A DNA stretch of 32,673 bases from a virus. The stretch is from positions 1 through 32,673 of IMG/VR virus record IMGVR_UViG_3300042330_000329. One strand, written 5' to 3'. The notes beneath the pieces are model-generated. The model saw only the letters and a list, made by a program, of their open reading frames with translations, was not told where the DNA came from and made no database searches. Shown here piece after piece: positions 21,023 through 29,862 of the stretch; position 1 is the stretch's first letter, and each line of letters begins with the position of its first letter. A program made the position numbers and the translations under genes.

Positions 21023-21474
21023 GAGAGTTTTATAAAGTAGTTGACTATCTAAAGACCACGTTAAGCAACGATGTAAACGTGCATACAATTACACACGGTT
21101 TACGGTCTATGATGGATATTGATAAAAAGAATATTTTCCCATTGGTTCATTTGCAGGTAACGAGTTCGACGGTTAGCAATTCGATGGCGACTTTTATTTT
21201 TGAGGTTGCAGTAGTTGACTTGCGTAATATATCAAAACAGCAGGTTAGCAATAAGTTTTTAGGGAACGATAACGAACTCGACAACCTTAACACCTGCCAC
21301 GCTGTTTTAAATAGACTGGTTAGCATATTACAAAACCAAAATAATAACGATGCTATTCAGTTGGTAAACACTCCAACGTTACAACCTATCATATTTGAGG
21401 ATAGCAATTTGTTGGATGGATGGAGAACCGATTTAGAATTAATAATCCCTAATAACGAAATAGTTGTCTGCTAA
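21019..21474 (+). CDS. Putative tail completion / minor tail protein
   Basis: The product has 151 residues (MREFYKVVDYLKTTLSNDVN start). PLVHLQVTSST and FIFEVAVVDLRNIS (about 41-72) suggest a beta-rich core, and DGWRTDLELIIPN closes the fold, as in small tail-completion proteins of Bacteroidota siphoviruses. It sits between the chaperone-like and gp10-like genes. Its start overlaps the chaperone's -1 frame stop by 4 bases. Confidence 0.55.
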   Translation: MREFYKVVDYLKTTLSNDVNVHTITHGLRSMMDIDKKNIFPLVHLQVTSSTVSNSMATFIFEVAVVDLRNISKQQVSNKFLGNDNELDNLNTCHAVLNRLVSILQNQNNNDAIQLVNTPTLQPIIFEDSNLLDGWRTDLELIIPNNEIVVC

Positions 21475-21985
21475 ACAAGAACAAACCGAGAAAGCATTAG
21501 AGGCGTTTTTAAAGTACACGGTTAGCCAAGCGAAAGCAAATCTAACCCGTCGAAAAAAGAATAGCACACGTGCGCTTTATGATAGTTTAGATTATGAATA
21601 CAACGTAAGCAAAAACAGTTTTAGCGCAAGCATTACGGCTTTAGATTATGGAGAGTTTCAAGACTTAGGGGTTAGCGGTAAGAAAAAGAAATATAATACA
21701 CCTTATTCGTATAAGGATAAGATGCCACCCGCAAAAGCATTTGATAAGTGGATAGTTAGAAAAGGGATTGCACCGAGAAATGAACAAGGGCAATTTCAAA
21801 CCCGAAAAGGAATAGCGTTCGCAATCGCTCGAAGTGTATTTATAAATGGTATCAAACCGAGCAGGTTTTTGAGCGACCCTTTCGAAAAAGGATTTAAAAG
21901 ATTACCCGACGAAATAATTGAAGCGTTTGGTTTGGATGTAGAAACGTTTTTAAAACAAATAATAAACAATGGCAAAACGAGTTAA
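21464..21985 (+). CDS. HK97 gp10-like tail component
   Basis: The product has 173 residues. ALYDSLDYEYNVSKNSFSAS, ALDYGEFQDLGVSG (about 59-72) and KAFDKWIVRKGIA are typical of gp10-type head-tail joining proteins. GIKPSRFLSDPFEKGF near 130 also fits. It starts with TTG, 11 bases inside the preceding gene; no ATG is near. Confidence 0.65.
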   Translation: MSAKQEQTEKALEAFLKYTVSQAKANLTRRKKNSTRALYDSLDYEYNVSKNSFSASITALDYGEFQDLGVSGKKKKYNTPYSYKDKMPPAKAFDKWIVRKGIAPRNEQGQFQTRKGIAFAIARSVFINGIKPSRFLSDPFEKGFKRLPDEIIEAFGLDVETFLKQIINNGKTS

Positions 21986-23363
21986 GATAACATTTTTAAG
22001 CAATCCAACACCAGTAGTAAATTTGGTAATTACCGTTGCTTACGTTCCATTTTCGGTAACGATACCCGTATTAATCGGAACTACTGTAACAATCGGAGCA
22101 ACCAAAGAAGATACGGCTTCAAACCTTTTTGATTATTATGATACTTTTGCTTTGCCAAGTTGGTTAAGCGGTTTTACAACAATTAGTTTAGCTTCAAATG
22201 TTATTTATTTTGACTTTGACCCTGAGGTTGATGCTAACCTTTCGTTTCCTACTTTGCTTTCAACTCAATCGAGTATTACAATAGAAGAGGTAGAGATTCC
22301 AGCCGTTAGTGATTTTGAAATCGGTTTAGTACGTTCGACATTATCTTTACGAGTTATCCCGAATGTAAACTTTGACACGACTACTTTAGATTTGTATAAT
22401 TGGAGCGGAGATATTGCTAACATACCGAGCGACCCAAGTTATTCATTATCAAAGGCGGTTGTTCAATTAGGGCAAACAACTGTCAACTTTGATGTAAACG
22501 AATTAGCCAAAACGGGATTAACACCTACAATCGCCAACTATACTTTGAGTGGTTTACAGTCAATACCATTTAGTCAAAGTTGTTGGAGTTATTACGATGC
22601 AAAGTGTTACGATGGCGACGATTTAGTTTACAGTATTGACGGTCTTTATCTTTGTCTTTATGGCTATGGGTACTTTCAGGACTTATACAATCCGCAACCA
22701 ACATCAAACGTTTTAATTGACGGCAATAGTCACACCCATTTAAGGGGGTACGATAATAGAATCCACTTCCTAACAAGAGGCTTAACTTCGGTTGATGTAA
22801 ACGAGGTAAGCGTTACGGTAAGCGTTGACACGGACTTTAATTATAATAATGTAGTTTCGATTAACTTAAACGATTATGATGCAACAGACGACCTTATAAC
22901 AGTTAGTTTTTATTATGAAGACGAAACAAGGCAAGTCGTTTTTAGAGTTAAAGAAGAGTGTAAATATGAAGTAGTAAATTGTGTATTTATAAACAAGTAC
23001 GGCTTACCTCAATCGCTATTCTTTACCAAAGCACAAAAGAGAAGCGACGAAATAGAAACCTCAGAGTATAGGGGTTTGATTTCAGACTTTGGAGTTTTCA
23101 ATACTTCAAGTCACACCTATAAAACTTTCAACTCAAACGGTCGAACGAAAGTAAGTTGCAATACTGACTACTTAAACGAAAGCGAAAACGAAACGTTTAG
23201 GCAAATGATGTTAAGCGAGAGTGTTTGGCTTATTGAGGGCGATGTAATTAACCCCGTGAACATCGATAAAAAATCAATCGAATACAAAACAAGTTTAGTT
23301 GACAAGTTAATCCAGTACTCAATCGATTTTAAATATTCATTTGATATAATCAATCAATGCTAA
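21969..23363 (+). CDS. Tail structural protein
   Basis: A 464-residue, beta-rich protein. The C-terminal part holds LNESENETFRQMMLSESVWL, GDVINPVNIDKKS and KTSLVDKLIQYSIDFKYSFD, a signature block in Bacteroidota tail proteins next to the tape measure. Residues 1-115 look like a separate Ig-like domain, Thr/Val rich. No signal peptide is likely despite hydrophobic stretches. Overlaps of 17 bases upstream and 7 bases downstream show one tail operon. Probably distal tail or baseplate. Confidence 0.6.
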   Translation: MAKRVKITFLSNPTPVVNLVITVAYVPFSVTIPVLIGTTVTIGATKEDTASNLFDYYDTFALPSWLSGFTTISLASNVIYFDFDPEVDANLSFPTLLSTQSSITIEEVEIPAVSDFEIGLVRSTLSLRVIPNVNFDTTTLDLYNWSGDIANIPSDPSYSLSKAVVQLGQTTVNFDVNELAKTGLTPTIANYTLSGLQSIPFSQSCWSYYDAKCYDGDDLVYSIDGLYLCLYGYGYFQDLYNPQPTSNVLIDGNSHTHLRGYDNRIHFLTRGLTSVDVNEVSVTVSVDTDFNYNNVVSINLNDYDATDDLITVSFYYEDETRQVVFRVKEECKYEVVNCVFINKYGLPQSLFFTKAQKRSDEIETSEYRGLISDFGVFNTSSHTYKTFNSNGRTKVSCNTDYLNESENETFRQMMLSESVWLIEGDVINPVNIDKKSIEYKTSLVDKLIQYSIDFKYSFDIINQC

Positions 23364-25720
23364 AAGTTTCAATATACGTAGAGGGAAAACAACTCGAACT
23401 ATTCAAAGACGAGCAAATCGAAATCAATTCGACAGTACAAAATATTGCAGATATATCAAAAACGTTTAGCGATTTTAGTCAGTCTTTTACTGTACCTGCA
23501 TCAAATATCAATAACGATATATTCCAACACTATTATAACACCGATATTGACGGCACATTTAACCCAAATATTAGAGTGTTAGGCTATATTGAACTCGGTT
23601 CTTTGCCTTATCGATACGGACTTATCCAGTTAGAGGATGTAAAAATTAAGAATCAAAAGCCTTACGCCTATACGATTAGGTTTTTTAGTTCAACTTTAAG
23701 CCTTTCGGACTTGTTTAAAGAGGATGAGTTAAGCGTTTTAGACCTTTCAGCGTACGACCACGACTTTGACACCTCTATTTTTAACGCTACATTCAACGAA
23801 ACTATAGCGGGGGGCGATGTTTATTACCCTTTAATTACTTCTTTACGTAATTATGTTATTGGTAACGGCACAAATTTAGACATTACACATACCGCAGGAG
23901 CGATTAAATACTTTGAATTAAAGCCTGCGCTTAGATTAAATAGGATTTTCGATGCTATTTCGACACGTTACGGGGTTACATTTAGGCAGGACTTTTTAAA
24001 CAGAGCCGTATTTGATAACCTTTTTATGTGGTTGCATAGAGATGCGGGGCAAATTCAAGCGTTTGGCGATGAAACGAGGGTTAATATTACAAGCGCAGGA
24101 ACGTTAGGCGATATTTCGGTAACGGTAAACACTACAGACGATAGTATAGAATACACCAACACAAGCGCAAACAAATACAAAGTTTTATTTGAAGTAAGAC
24201 CCGAAACGGGTTTTGAGGATGTAACCTATAAAGCACGTATTTACGACAATGGAATCGAGCGCACAATCGGAGAGGGAACTGGCGACCAAACATTTATTTT
24301 TGAGGGCATAGATTCGCAAACATATTTAAACACTTTCACGGTGCAAGCGGTTGGAGATTTCCAATTTACAACACGGATTTTAGTAAGGTTAAAAATAATA
24401 GGTCTTGGAAGTGTAGATAAAGCAACTACAACACCAGTACAAACGCTATCGGGATTTGCTAACATTTCTACTTTAATGCCAAAAATGAAAGTTAGGGATT
24501 TTATAGTTTCAATTATCAAAATGTTTAATTTGGTTTTAGTACCGATTAACTCAACAACGTTCACATTAATTCCTTTAGACGATTGGTATGCGCAAGGCAG
24601 ATTGATAGATATAAGCGACTTTATAGAAACAGACGAGGTAACTGTAAAAAGACCGAAACTATTTAAGCAAATCGATTTTAAACACCAAAACACGGGTCAA
24701 ATATTAGGCGAGCAATTCAGAGAGAATAACGGGGGTATTGGTTACGGAGATTTGCGCTCGACTTACGACATCGACGGTACAGAATTAAAAGTTGAAACCC
24801 AGTTTGAGAATTTAGTCTTTGAGAGATTGACCGATATATCAAACGGTGATTTGACTAATATACAAGTTGGAAAATCAATCGACAAAACGTTAGAGCCTTA
24901 CATCGGAAAGCCTTTTATTTTTTATCGTTGCGGTTATCAGTTTTACGACCCACCAATAAAAGCGCACGACTTTGGAGATATTGATTACACGTGGTTAACA
25001 TCAACGGAAAACGATTTGTTCGTAAGCCAAGTAAGTAACACGGTAAACTACTCAAGCGATGTAAGTACGTTTTTGTATTCAGAAATTACTCGAAACTTAT
25101 TTAGTAATTATTGGAGTGATTATATTTCGGACTTGTACTCTTTAAAGCGTAGGATTTCAAACTATAGTGCCTACTTACCGATTGGGGTTTTGATTAATCT
25201 AAACCTAAACGATAGGATAAAAATAGGCGGTTACGCTTATATTATTAATTCTATGAAAATAAATTTGGTTAGTGGCAAAGTTGACTTCGAGTTATTGAAT
25301 TATATCGGAGTTCCTTTCACTTCGGTAAACGATGTCGTTATGCTTACAGCTGACACAGTTGATTATTTTGCCGATACGACTTACTTAACTGCGGATTTGA
25401 TTTCGTTGTACTCCCCTGCTTATTCGGGCGTGGCAAACGGTATTGAATATAGTAACTTACAAGTTACGCCAAGCGCACAAAATTACGATTGCAAAATAAC
25501 GGCAAACCAAAACTACTTAGCAGTTAAAACCAATACGGGCGACGGTACAAGTTGGATAACGTTAGAGAATGCAACGGGAACGCAAACCAACTACTTAAAA
25601 ATTAAAGTCGATAAATACACCGCAGGGATAACAGATGAAACGTTAAGCCGTTCGATGGATATCGATGTGACAATCGGGGGAGATACATTTACAATAACAG
25701 TAACACAGGGACAACAGTAA
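23357..25720 (+). CDS. Large tail protein with C-terminal BACON-like domain
   Basis: The product has 787 residues. The N-terminal part (KTFSDFSQSFTVPASNINND, about 35-54) is the recognisable core of a tail protein widespread in Bacteroidota siphoviruses. The middle is beta-rich (about 230-620). The final 100 residues (NGIEYSNLQVTPSAQNYDCK through GGDTFTITVTQ) resemble a BACON domain, with its closing strand ending in VTQ; such domains may bind glycans, and are also seen in crAss-like phage tails. It probably forms the distal tail and contacts the cell surface. Confidence 0.65.
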   Translation: MLKVSIYVEGKQLELFKDEQIEINSTVQNIADISKTFSDFSQSFTVPASNINNDIFQHYYNTDIDGTFNPNIRVLGYIELGSLPYRYGLIQLEDVKIKNQKPYAYTIRFFSSTLSLSDLFKEDELSVLDLSAYDHDFDTSIFNATFNETIAGGDVYYPLITSLRNYVIGNGTNLDITHTAGAIKYFELKPALRLNRIFDAISTRYGVTFRQDFLNRAVFDNLFMWLHRDAGQIQAFGDETRVNITSAGTLGDISVTVNTTDDSIEYTNTSANKYKVLFEVRPETGFEDVTYKARIYDNGIERTIGEGTGDQTFIFEGIDSQTYLNTFTVQAVGDFQFTTRILVRLKIIGLGSVDKATTTPVQTLSGFANISTLMPKMKVRDFIVSIIKMFNLVLVPINSTTFTLIPLDDWYAQGRLIDISDFIETDEVTVKRPKLFKQIDFKHQNTGQILGEQFRENNGGIGYGDLRSTYDIDGTELKVETQFENLVFERLTDISNGDLTNIQVGKSIDKTLEPYIGKPFIFYRCGYQFYDPPIKAHDFGDIDYTWLTSTENDLFVSQVSNTVNYSSDVSTFLYSEITRNLFSNYWSDYISDLYSLKRRISNYSAYLPIGVLINLNLNDRIKIGGYAYIINSMKINLVSGKVDFELLNYIGVPFTSVNDVVMLTADTVDYFADTTYLTADLISLYSPAYSGVANGIEYSNLQVTPSAQNYDCKITANQNYLAVKTNTGDGTSWITLENATGTQTNYLKIKVDKYTAGITDETLSRSMDIDVTIGGDTFTITVTQGQQ

Positions 25721-25866
25721 TGATAACACAAATAATAGAACTATTGCAGTCAATGGAATTTAAAAAAGGAACGGACAATATCGAGTTTGCCAAAGGTGCT
25801 TATCGTTATCCACGTTCAATAAAAGAAACATTTAAAATAAGTAAAAGATGGCTATCAAGAAAATAA
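25720..25866 (+). CDS. Small hypothetical protein in the tail operon
   Basis: A 48-residue basic protein (MITQIIELLQSMEFKKGTDN start; ending KISKRWLSRK). Its ATG overlaps the previous stop as TAATG and its end overlaps the tape-measure start by 19 bases. It fills the gap between the two large tail genes. Function unknown. Confidence 0.5.
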   Translation: MITQIIELLQSMEFKKGTDNIEFAKGAYRYPRSIKETFKISKRWLSRK

Positions 25867-27722
25867 TTGAAATCGATGTTGAAGCGGTGCAAGCGATGGG
25901 CGGACTTGATGCTCTTCAAAACTCACTCGCAGAAACGGAAAAAAGTAGCGTTTCATTAAAGGCAGAATTAAGAAAGCTGAAAGAACAATTAGCGCAACTT
26001 CCTGAGGGTTCTGAGGAGTATAATAAAATTGCACAAAAAGCGGGAGAGGTTAGCGATAAGATAGGCGATATTAACACCCGAATCAAAAATTTAGGTAGCG
26101 ATACAAAAAACATCGATGCAGTCGTACAAGGTACGCAAGCCTTATCGGGAGCGTTTTCGGTCGCCACTTCCGCAAGTGCTTTATTGGGCGAAGAGAATAA
26201 AGACTTGCAGGAAACAATGTTAAAAGTCGAAAGCGCAATCGGTTTGACTGTAGGTATTCAATCAATCGCAAACGCTTTGCAAGCCGAAAGTGCTTTAGCT
26301 ATCGGACTGTCAACGGTTGCTACTAAAATACAAACGGGTGCGCAAATAGTTTACGCTACTGTAGTAGGTACAACAACTGGAGCGTTAAAAGCTTTAAGGG
26401 TTGCGTTATTGTCTACGGGGGTTGGTGCGCTTGTGGTGGCTTTGGGTTTCTTAGTGGCTAAAATGAGCGAAAGCACAGAGGCAACCGAAGACCAAGAGAA
26501 AGCCTTAGCAGATTTAACAGAAACCCAAAAACGATTTAACGAAAGTTTAAAGGCTGAAATTGACGGTATTCAAAACTCTACACAATTAAGATTATTAAGA
26601 GCAAAGATTGCAGGTAAAAGCGAAAAAGATTTAAGGGAAATTGAAAAAGAGGGCGAAGCGGAAAGAGCCAGCTCATTTAGAAATGAAATAACCCGAATTG
26701 ATAAACTTTTACAAAATAGAAAATTATCGGATGCCGAGTTTAAACTATTAACAGAGCAAAGAAATAAATTAGCCGATGAATCTTTAAAATTTGCGCAAGA
26801 CAGAGACATTAAACAATTAGAGTTTGAAGCTGATTTAGCCGACAAAAGAAGAGATGCGCAAAGCAAAGCAAGAGATGAAGCAAATGCAGAGGCTAAAAAA
26901 TTAGCAGACGAAAGAAAGGCGATAGAGAAAAAAGAACTCGAAGAAAAAATAGCGTTTGAAAATGCGAAAGGGCGTTCGGCAGAGCAGGCTTTCGATGCTT
27001 TGTTAAAAGTTGAAGCCGATGCAAAGGAAAAAAATAGACTTGCGGGTCTTACCGAGTTAGAACAAACGCAACAAAAATACGATGCTTTAATTGAGCAGGC
27101 GAGATTGGCAAACGTTTCAACTGTAGAGTTAGAAATTGAAAAAGCCAACGCTGTAAATGAAATCAATTTAGCGCAACAGAAAATCGAAGAGGATGGCAGA
27201 CTTGCACAGAAAGAAGCCGACGAAAAAGCCTTAGCCGATAAGAAAATATTAAAAGAGCAGGAGTTAGCATTAGCGGGCGAAACATTTGGTAAGGTCGCTA
27301 TGTTATTAGGTAAAAACAGTAAGATAGGAAAAGCGTTTGCAGTAGGTCAAGCGTTAATAAATACCTATCAGGGTATAACTGCCGAGTTAGCGACTAAACC
27401 CGTTACACCTTACGAGATAGGTTTAAAGGTTGCGAACATAGCATTTGTAGCATCAACGGGTTTCAAAGCGGTTAAGAATATCTTATCAACTAACCCGATG
27501 TCAAGCGGTGGCGGTGGTTCAGCTTCAAGCGGTGGTGCAAGCGGTGGTGGCGGAAGTAGCGCACCACAATTCAATTTAGTGGGTCAGTCATCAACAAACC
27601 AATTAACGACAACAATCGCAGGACAACAAAATAGACCAGTTCAAACATTCGTTGTCGGTAGTCAAGTTACAAGTCAACAAGCATTAGACCGTAACGCAGT
27701 AGCAAATTCGGTGTTTGGGTAA
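25848..27722 (+). CDS. Tail tape measure protein
   Basis: The product has 624 residues. A long charged helical part with coiled-coil heptads (about 25-85 and 215-470) flanks hydrophobic segments (about 170-205, VALLSTGVGALVVALGFLVA). KAFAVGQALINTYQGITAEL near 500 is a family feature, and the C-terminus is Gly/Ser-rich (about 550-572), then Gln/Thr-rich. Tape measures set tail length; at 1.5 angstrom per residue this gives about 90 nm, supporting a siphovirus. Confidence 0.85.
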   Translation: MAIKKIIEIDVEAVQAMGGLDALQNSLAETEKSSVSLKAELRKLKEQLAQLPEGSEEYNKIAQKAGEVSDKIGDINTRIKNLGSDTKNIDAVVQGTQALSGAFSVATSASALLGEENKDLQETMLKVESAIGLTVGIQSIANALQAESALAIGLSTVATKIQTGAQIVYATVVGTTTGALKALRVALLSTGVGALVVALGFLVAKMSESTEATEDQEKALADLTETQKRFNESLKAEIDGIQNSTQLRLLRAKIAGKSEKDLREIEKEGEAERASSFRNEITRIDKLLQNRKLSDAEFKLLTEQRNKLADESLKFAQDRDIKQLEFEADLADKRRDAQSKARDEANAEAKKLADERKAIEKKELEEKIAFENAKGRSAEQAFDALLKVEADAKEKNRLAGLTELEQTQQKYDALIEQARLANVSTVELEIEKANAVNEINLAQQKIEEDGRLAQKEADEKALADKKILKEQELALAGETFGKVAMLLGKNSKIGKAFAVGQALINTYQGITAELATKPVTPYEIGLKVANIAFVASTGFKAVKNILSTNPMSSGGGGSASSGGASGGGGSSAPQFNLVGQSSTNQLTTTIAGQQNRPVQTFVVGSQVTSQQALDRNAVANSVFG

Positions 27723-27723
27723 A

Positions 27724-27743
27724 AAGTATAGTTTAACTATATT
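27724..27743 (+). promoter_or_regulatory. Palindromic site before the capsid block
   Basis: AAGTATAGTTTAACTATATT is 17 of 20 identical to 4084-4103 and shares its first 12 bases with 17473-17484. Its core TATAGTTTAACTATA is a perfect palindrome around one base. TATATTTA (27739-27746) resembles a -7 element. Confidence 0.5.
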
Positions 27744-27750
27744 TATACGA

Positions 27751-27781
27751 CAAAAAAATAAATAATTGTTATTAGTATATG
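27751..27781 (+). promoter_or_regulatory. Conserved start-site element, copy 3 (diverged)
   Basis: Ends in the ATG of the protease gene. TTGTTATTAGTATATG (27766-27781) aligns without gaps to the ends of the 20261 and 30454 copies. The upstream half is A-rich and less similar. Confidence 0.45.
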
Positions 27782-28891
27782 AAAGTGTATGAATTGTTTT
27801 TAAATGATGAGTTAAAAGACGGCATAAACGCAATATCGGTCGTTGGCGAGCCTGCTATGGAGAGTCAGTTTGTTGCTCTTAAAAAGCAAAAACAAGCTTT
27901 TGCAAAGGTCGACGATAAGAAACGTATTTTGATGGGTATCATAATGAAACCTAACAAAAAGATTTACCGATATGACGAGGATAGTAAAGAAGAGTTTGAG
28001 GTTTTCTTTTCAGAGCAAACAGTTAGAAGAGCAAGCGAGTTGTATTTCAAAAACAACAAACAAAGAAACTTTAACGTTGAGCATAACGCTGACGATGTAC
28101 TCGAAGCGTACTTAGTTGAAAGTTGGATTGTTGAGGACACGGAAAAGGATAAGTCAGCGGTTTACAATTTAGGCGCAGAGGTTGGCGATTGGGTTGGCAC
28201 TATGAAATTTGAAAACGATGCCGAATATCAAAAGGCATTAGAGAACGGAACGGGTTTCAGTCTTGAGGGCGTTTTTAGTGAAAAAGTAATTTTAAACAAG
28301 GTTAATAATATGGATTTTAAACAAATGAAAGACGAAATAGTAAACGAGTTAAAAGGCTTGTTTTCTAAATCAGTCAAATTAGGTACAGCCAAACTTTTAG
28401 AGGGCGGTGCTACATTGGAATTTGAGGGCGATGTCCCTACGGTTGGCGGTGCTATTTCTTTAGTAACACCTGACGGTAACATTCCTGCGCCAGTTGGTGA
28501 GCATACTTTAGAGGATGGCAAATTGATTGTAATTACTGAGTCGGGTATTATCGCAGAGGTAAAGGAAAAAGAAGTTGAAGAAGAAATCGAGGTTGAAGTT
28601 GAGCAAGCTGTAGAAGTTGCGCCAACGGTAGCGATGGATTCAACGGGCGAATTGAAAGATATGATTTCATCAATCTTAGTAAAATTTGGCGAAGAATTGA
28701 AAGCGGATTTTGCAAACCAAATCGAGGCTAAATTCTCAGAAAGTAAAAAAGAAGTTGAGGCTTTGAAAGTTGAATTAAGCGAGCAACCTGCGGTAACAAA
28801 AACCAAAGTCGCTCCAGTAGAAAAAGAAGTTAAAATGGCTACAACGTTAAGAGGGCGTTTGGCTGAATCATTAAATAATTTAAAACAATAA
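27779..28891 (+). CDS. Prohead protease-scaffold fusion (XkdF-like)
   Basis: The product has 370 residues. Residues about 45-170 match the XkdF-like phage serine protease: VFFSEQTVRRASELYFKNN, His102 in NVEHNADDV, and Ser161 in GFSLEG as likely catalytic residues. Residues about 178-370 are a Glu/Lys-rich scaffold with coiled-coil segments (EEEIEVEVEQAVEVAP and others), ending in ATTLRGRLAESLNNLKQ. It would shape and mature the prohead. An internal ATG at 28310 (residue 178) may give free scaffold. It precedes the capsid gene by 6 bases. Confidence 0.8.
   Translation: MKVYELFLNDELKDGINAISVVGEPAMESQFVALKKQKQAFAKVDDKKRILMGIIMKPNKKIYRYDEDSKEEFEVFFSEQTVRRASELYFKNNKQRNFNVEHNADDVLEAYLVESWIVEDTEKDKSAVYNLGAEVGDWVGTMKFENDAEYQKALENGTGFSLEGVFSEKVILNKVNNMDFKQMKDEIVNELKGLFSKSVKLGTAKLLEGGATLEFEGDVPTVGGAISLVTPDGNIPAPVGEHTLEDGKLIVITESGIIAEVKEKEVEEEIEVEVEQAVEVAPTVAMDSTGELKDMISSILVKFGEELKADFANQIEAKFSESKKEVEALKVELSEQPAVTKTKVAPVEKEVKMATTLRGRLAESLNNLKQ
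28310..28891 (+). CDS. Possible nested scaffold protein (internal start)
   Basis: An in-frame ATG at 28310 after AGGTTAATAAT begins MDFKQMKDEIVNELKGLFSK exactly where the protease domain ends. This would yield a 193-residue scaffold alone, as lambda Nu3 inside C. No strong ribosome-binding sequence is expected in this phylum, so use is unproved. Confidence 0.4.
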   Translation: MDFKQMKDEIVNELKGLFSKSVKLGTAKLLEGGATLEFEGDVPTVGGAISLVTPDGNIPAPVGEHTLEDGKLIVITESGIIAEVKEKEVEEEIEVEVEQAVEVAPTVAMDSTGELKDMISSILVKFGEELKADFANQIEAKFSESKKEVEALKVELSEQPAVTKTKVAPVEKEVKMATTLRGRLAESLNNLKQ

Positions 28892-28897
28892 TAAAAA

Positions 28898-29809
28898 ATG
28901 GCTACATCAGTAACAGTAAACAGTAACTATAACGGTACAGTTGCAGGCGAAATAGTAGGAAAAGCGTTCAAAGAAGCGGATACTATCGCAAAAGGTTTGG
29001 TAACAGTATTACCAAATATTCCCGTAAAAACATCAATCCGTAAAATTGACTACGGTAATGGTCGTCAAGACTTCTCTTGTGGGTTCACTCCTGCGGGTTC
29101 GGTAACTTTAGCCGAAGTGGTTTTAGAGCCAAAGAAAATCAAAAACGAGGCTGAAATTTGTAAAGAGGATTTTCGTAATGTATGGGATACTGCATCTATG
29201 GGATTCTCAGCACACAACGACAATATGCCAGTTGACGAAGAGCAAGCTTTATTAGTTGAAATCTTAGCCGATACCGCACAAGCTACGGATGCTAACATTT
29301 GGACTGGAGATGCTACAAACGACGGAGAGTTTGACGGGTTTATTCCTTTATTCTTAGCAGATGCTACAGTAATCGATATTACCGCTACAACTATCACAGC
29401 TTCAAACGTAGTTGCTGAAATGCAAAAAGTTGCTACTGCCGTGCCTATCGCATTGAGAAGAAAAACTGATTTAGTTTTCGCTATTTCTCCTGATGTTGCA
29501 CAATTTTACAACAACGCTTTGATTACTGCGGGTGTTAACAACGGTTTAGGCGGTCAAGGTAACGACCTTTATTTAGGTATGTATAAATTGGAAATCGTTA
29601 ACGGTTTACCTGCTAACACAATGACAATCTACCAAAAGAAAAACTTGTATTTTGGAACTGGTTTATTGTCTGACCACAACGAGGTAAGAGTTAAAGATAT
29701 GGACGAAACCGATTTAAGCGGTACAGTACGTTACAAAATGGTTTACACAGCAGGTGTACAATATGTAAGAGGTAACGAGGTTGTTTTATACACTACTTAC
29801 ACAGTATAA
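28898..29809 (+). CDS. Major capsid protein
   Basis: A 303-residue protein with the size and feel of HK97-fold capsids from Bacteroidota phages. Features: EADTIAKGLVTVLPNIPVKT at the N-terminus, KIKNEAEICKEDFRNVW (about 81-97), TDANIWTGDATNDGEFDGFI (about 131-150), SPDVAQFYNNAL, and the beta-rich end VRYKMVYTAGVQYVRGNEVV. It follows the protease-scaffold and precedes a terminator, as expected for a strongly expressed gene. Confidence 0.82.
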   Translation: MATSVTVNSNYNGTVAGEIVGKAFKEADTIAKGLVTVLPNIPVKTSIRKIDYGNGRQDFSCGFTPAGSVTLAEVVLEPKKIKNEAEICKEDFRNVWDTASMGFSAHNDNMPVDEEQALLVEILADTAQATDANIWTGDATNDGEFDGFIPLFLADATVIDITATTITASNVVAEMQKVATAVPIALRRKTDLVFAISPDVAQFYNNALITAGVNNGLGGQGNDLYLGMYKLEIVNGLPANTMTIYQKKNLYFGTGLLSDHNEVRVKDMDETDLSGTVRYKMVYTAGVQYVRGNEVVLYTTYTV

Positions 29810-29819
29810 TTATTAACAT

Positions 29820-29846
29820 AACCGCCTCTTATTTGGGGCGGTTTTT
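29820..29846 (+). terminator. Intrinsic terminator after the capsid gene
   Basis: ACCGCC (29821-29826) pairs with GGCGGT (29837-29842), followed by TTTT. It isolates the capsid gene from the next gene, which starts 17 bases after it. Confidence 0.8.
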
Positions 29847-29862
29847 AAAACATATATAAATT

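Noticed and set aside
26570-27166. A 198-residue minus-strand frame inside the tape measure gene
   Set aside because: Ser/Ala/Phe-rich translation typical of the antisense of a Lys/Glu/Ala-rich coiled coil; a shadow frame.
28228-28806. A 192-residue minus-strand frame inside the protease-scaffold gene
   Set aside because: Ser/Thr-rich antisense translation of an acidic coiled-coil region, with no start signal or context.
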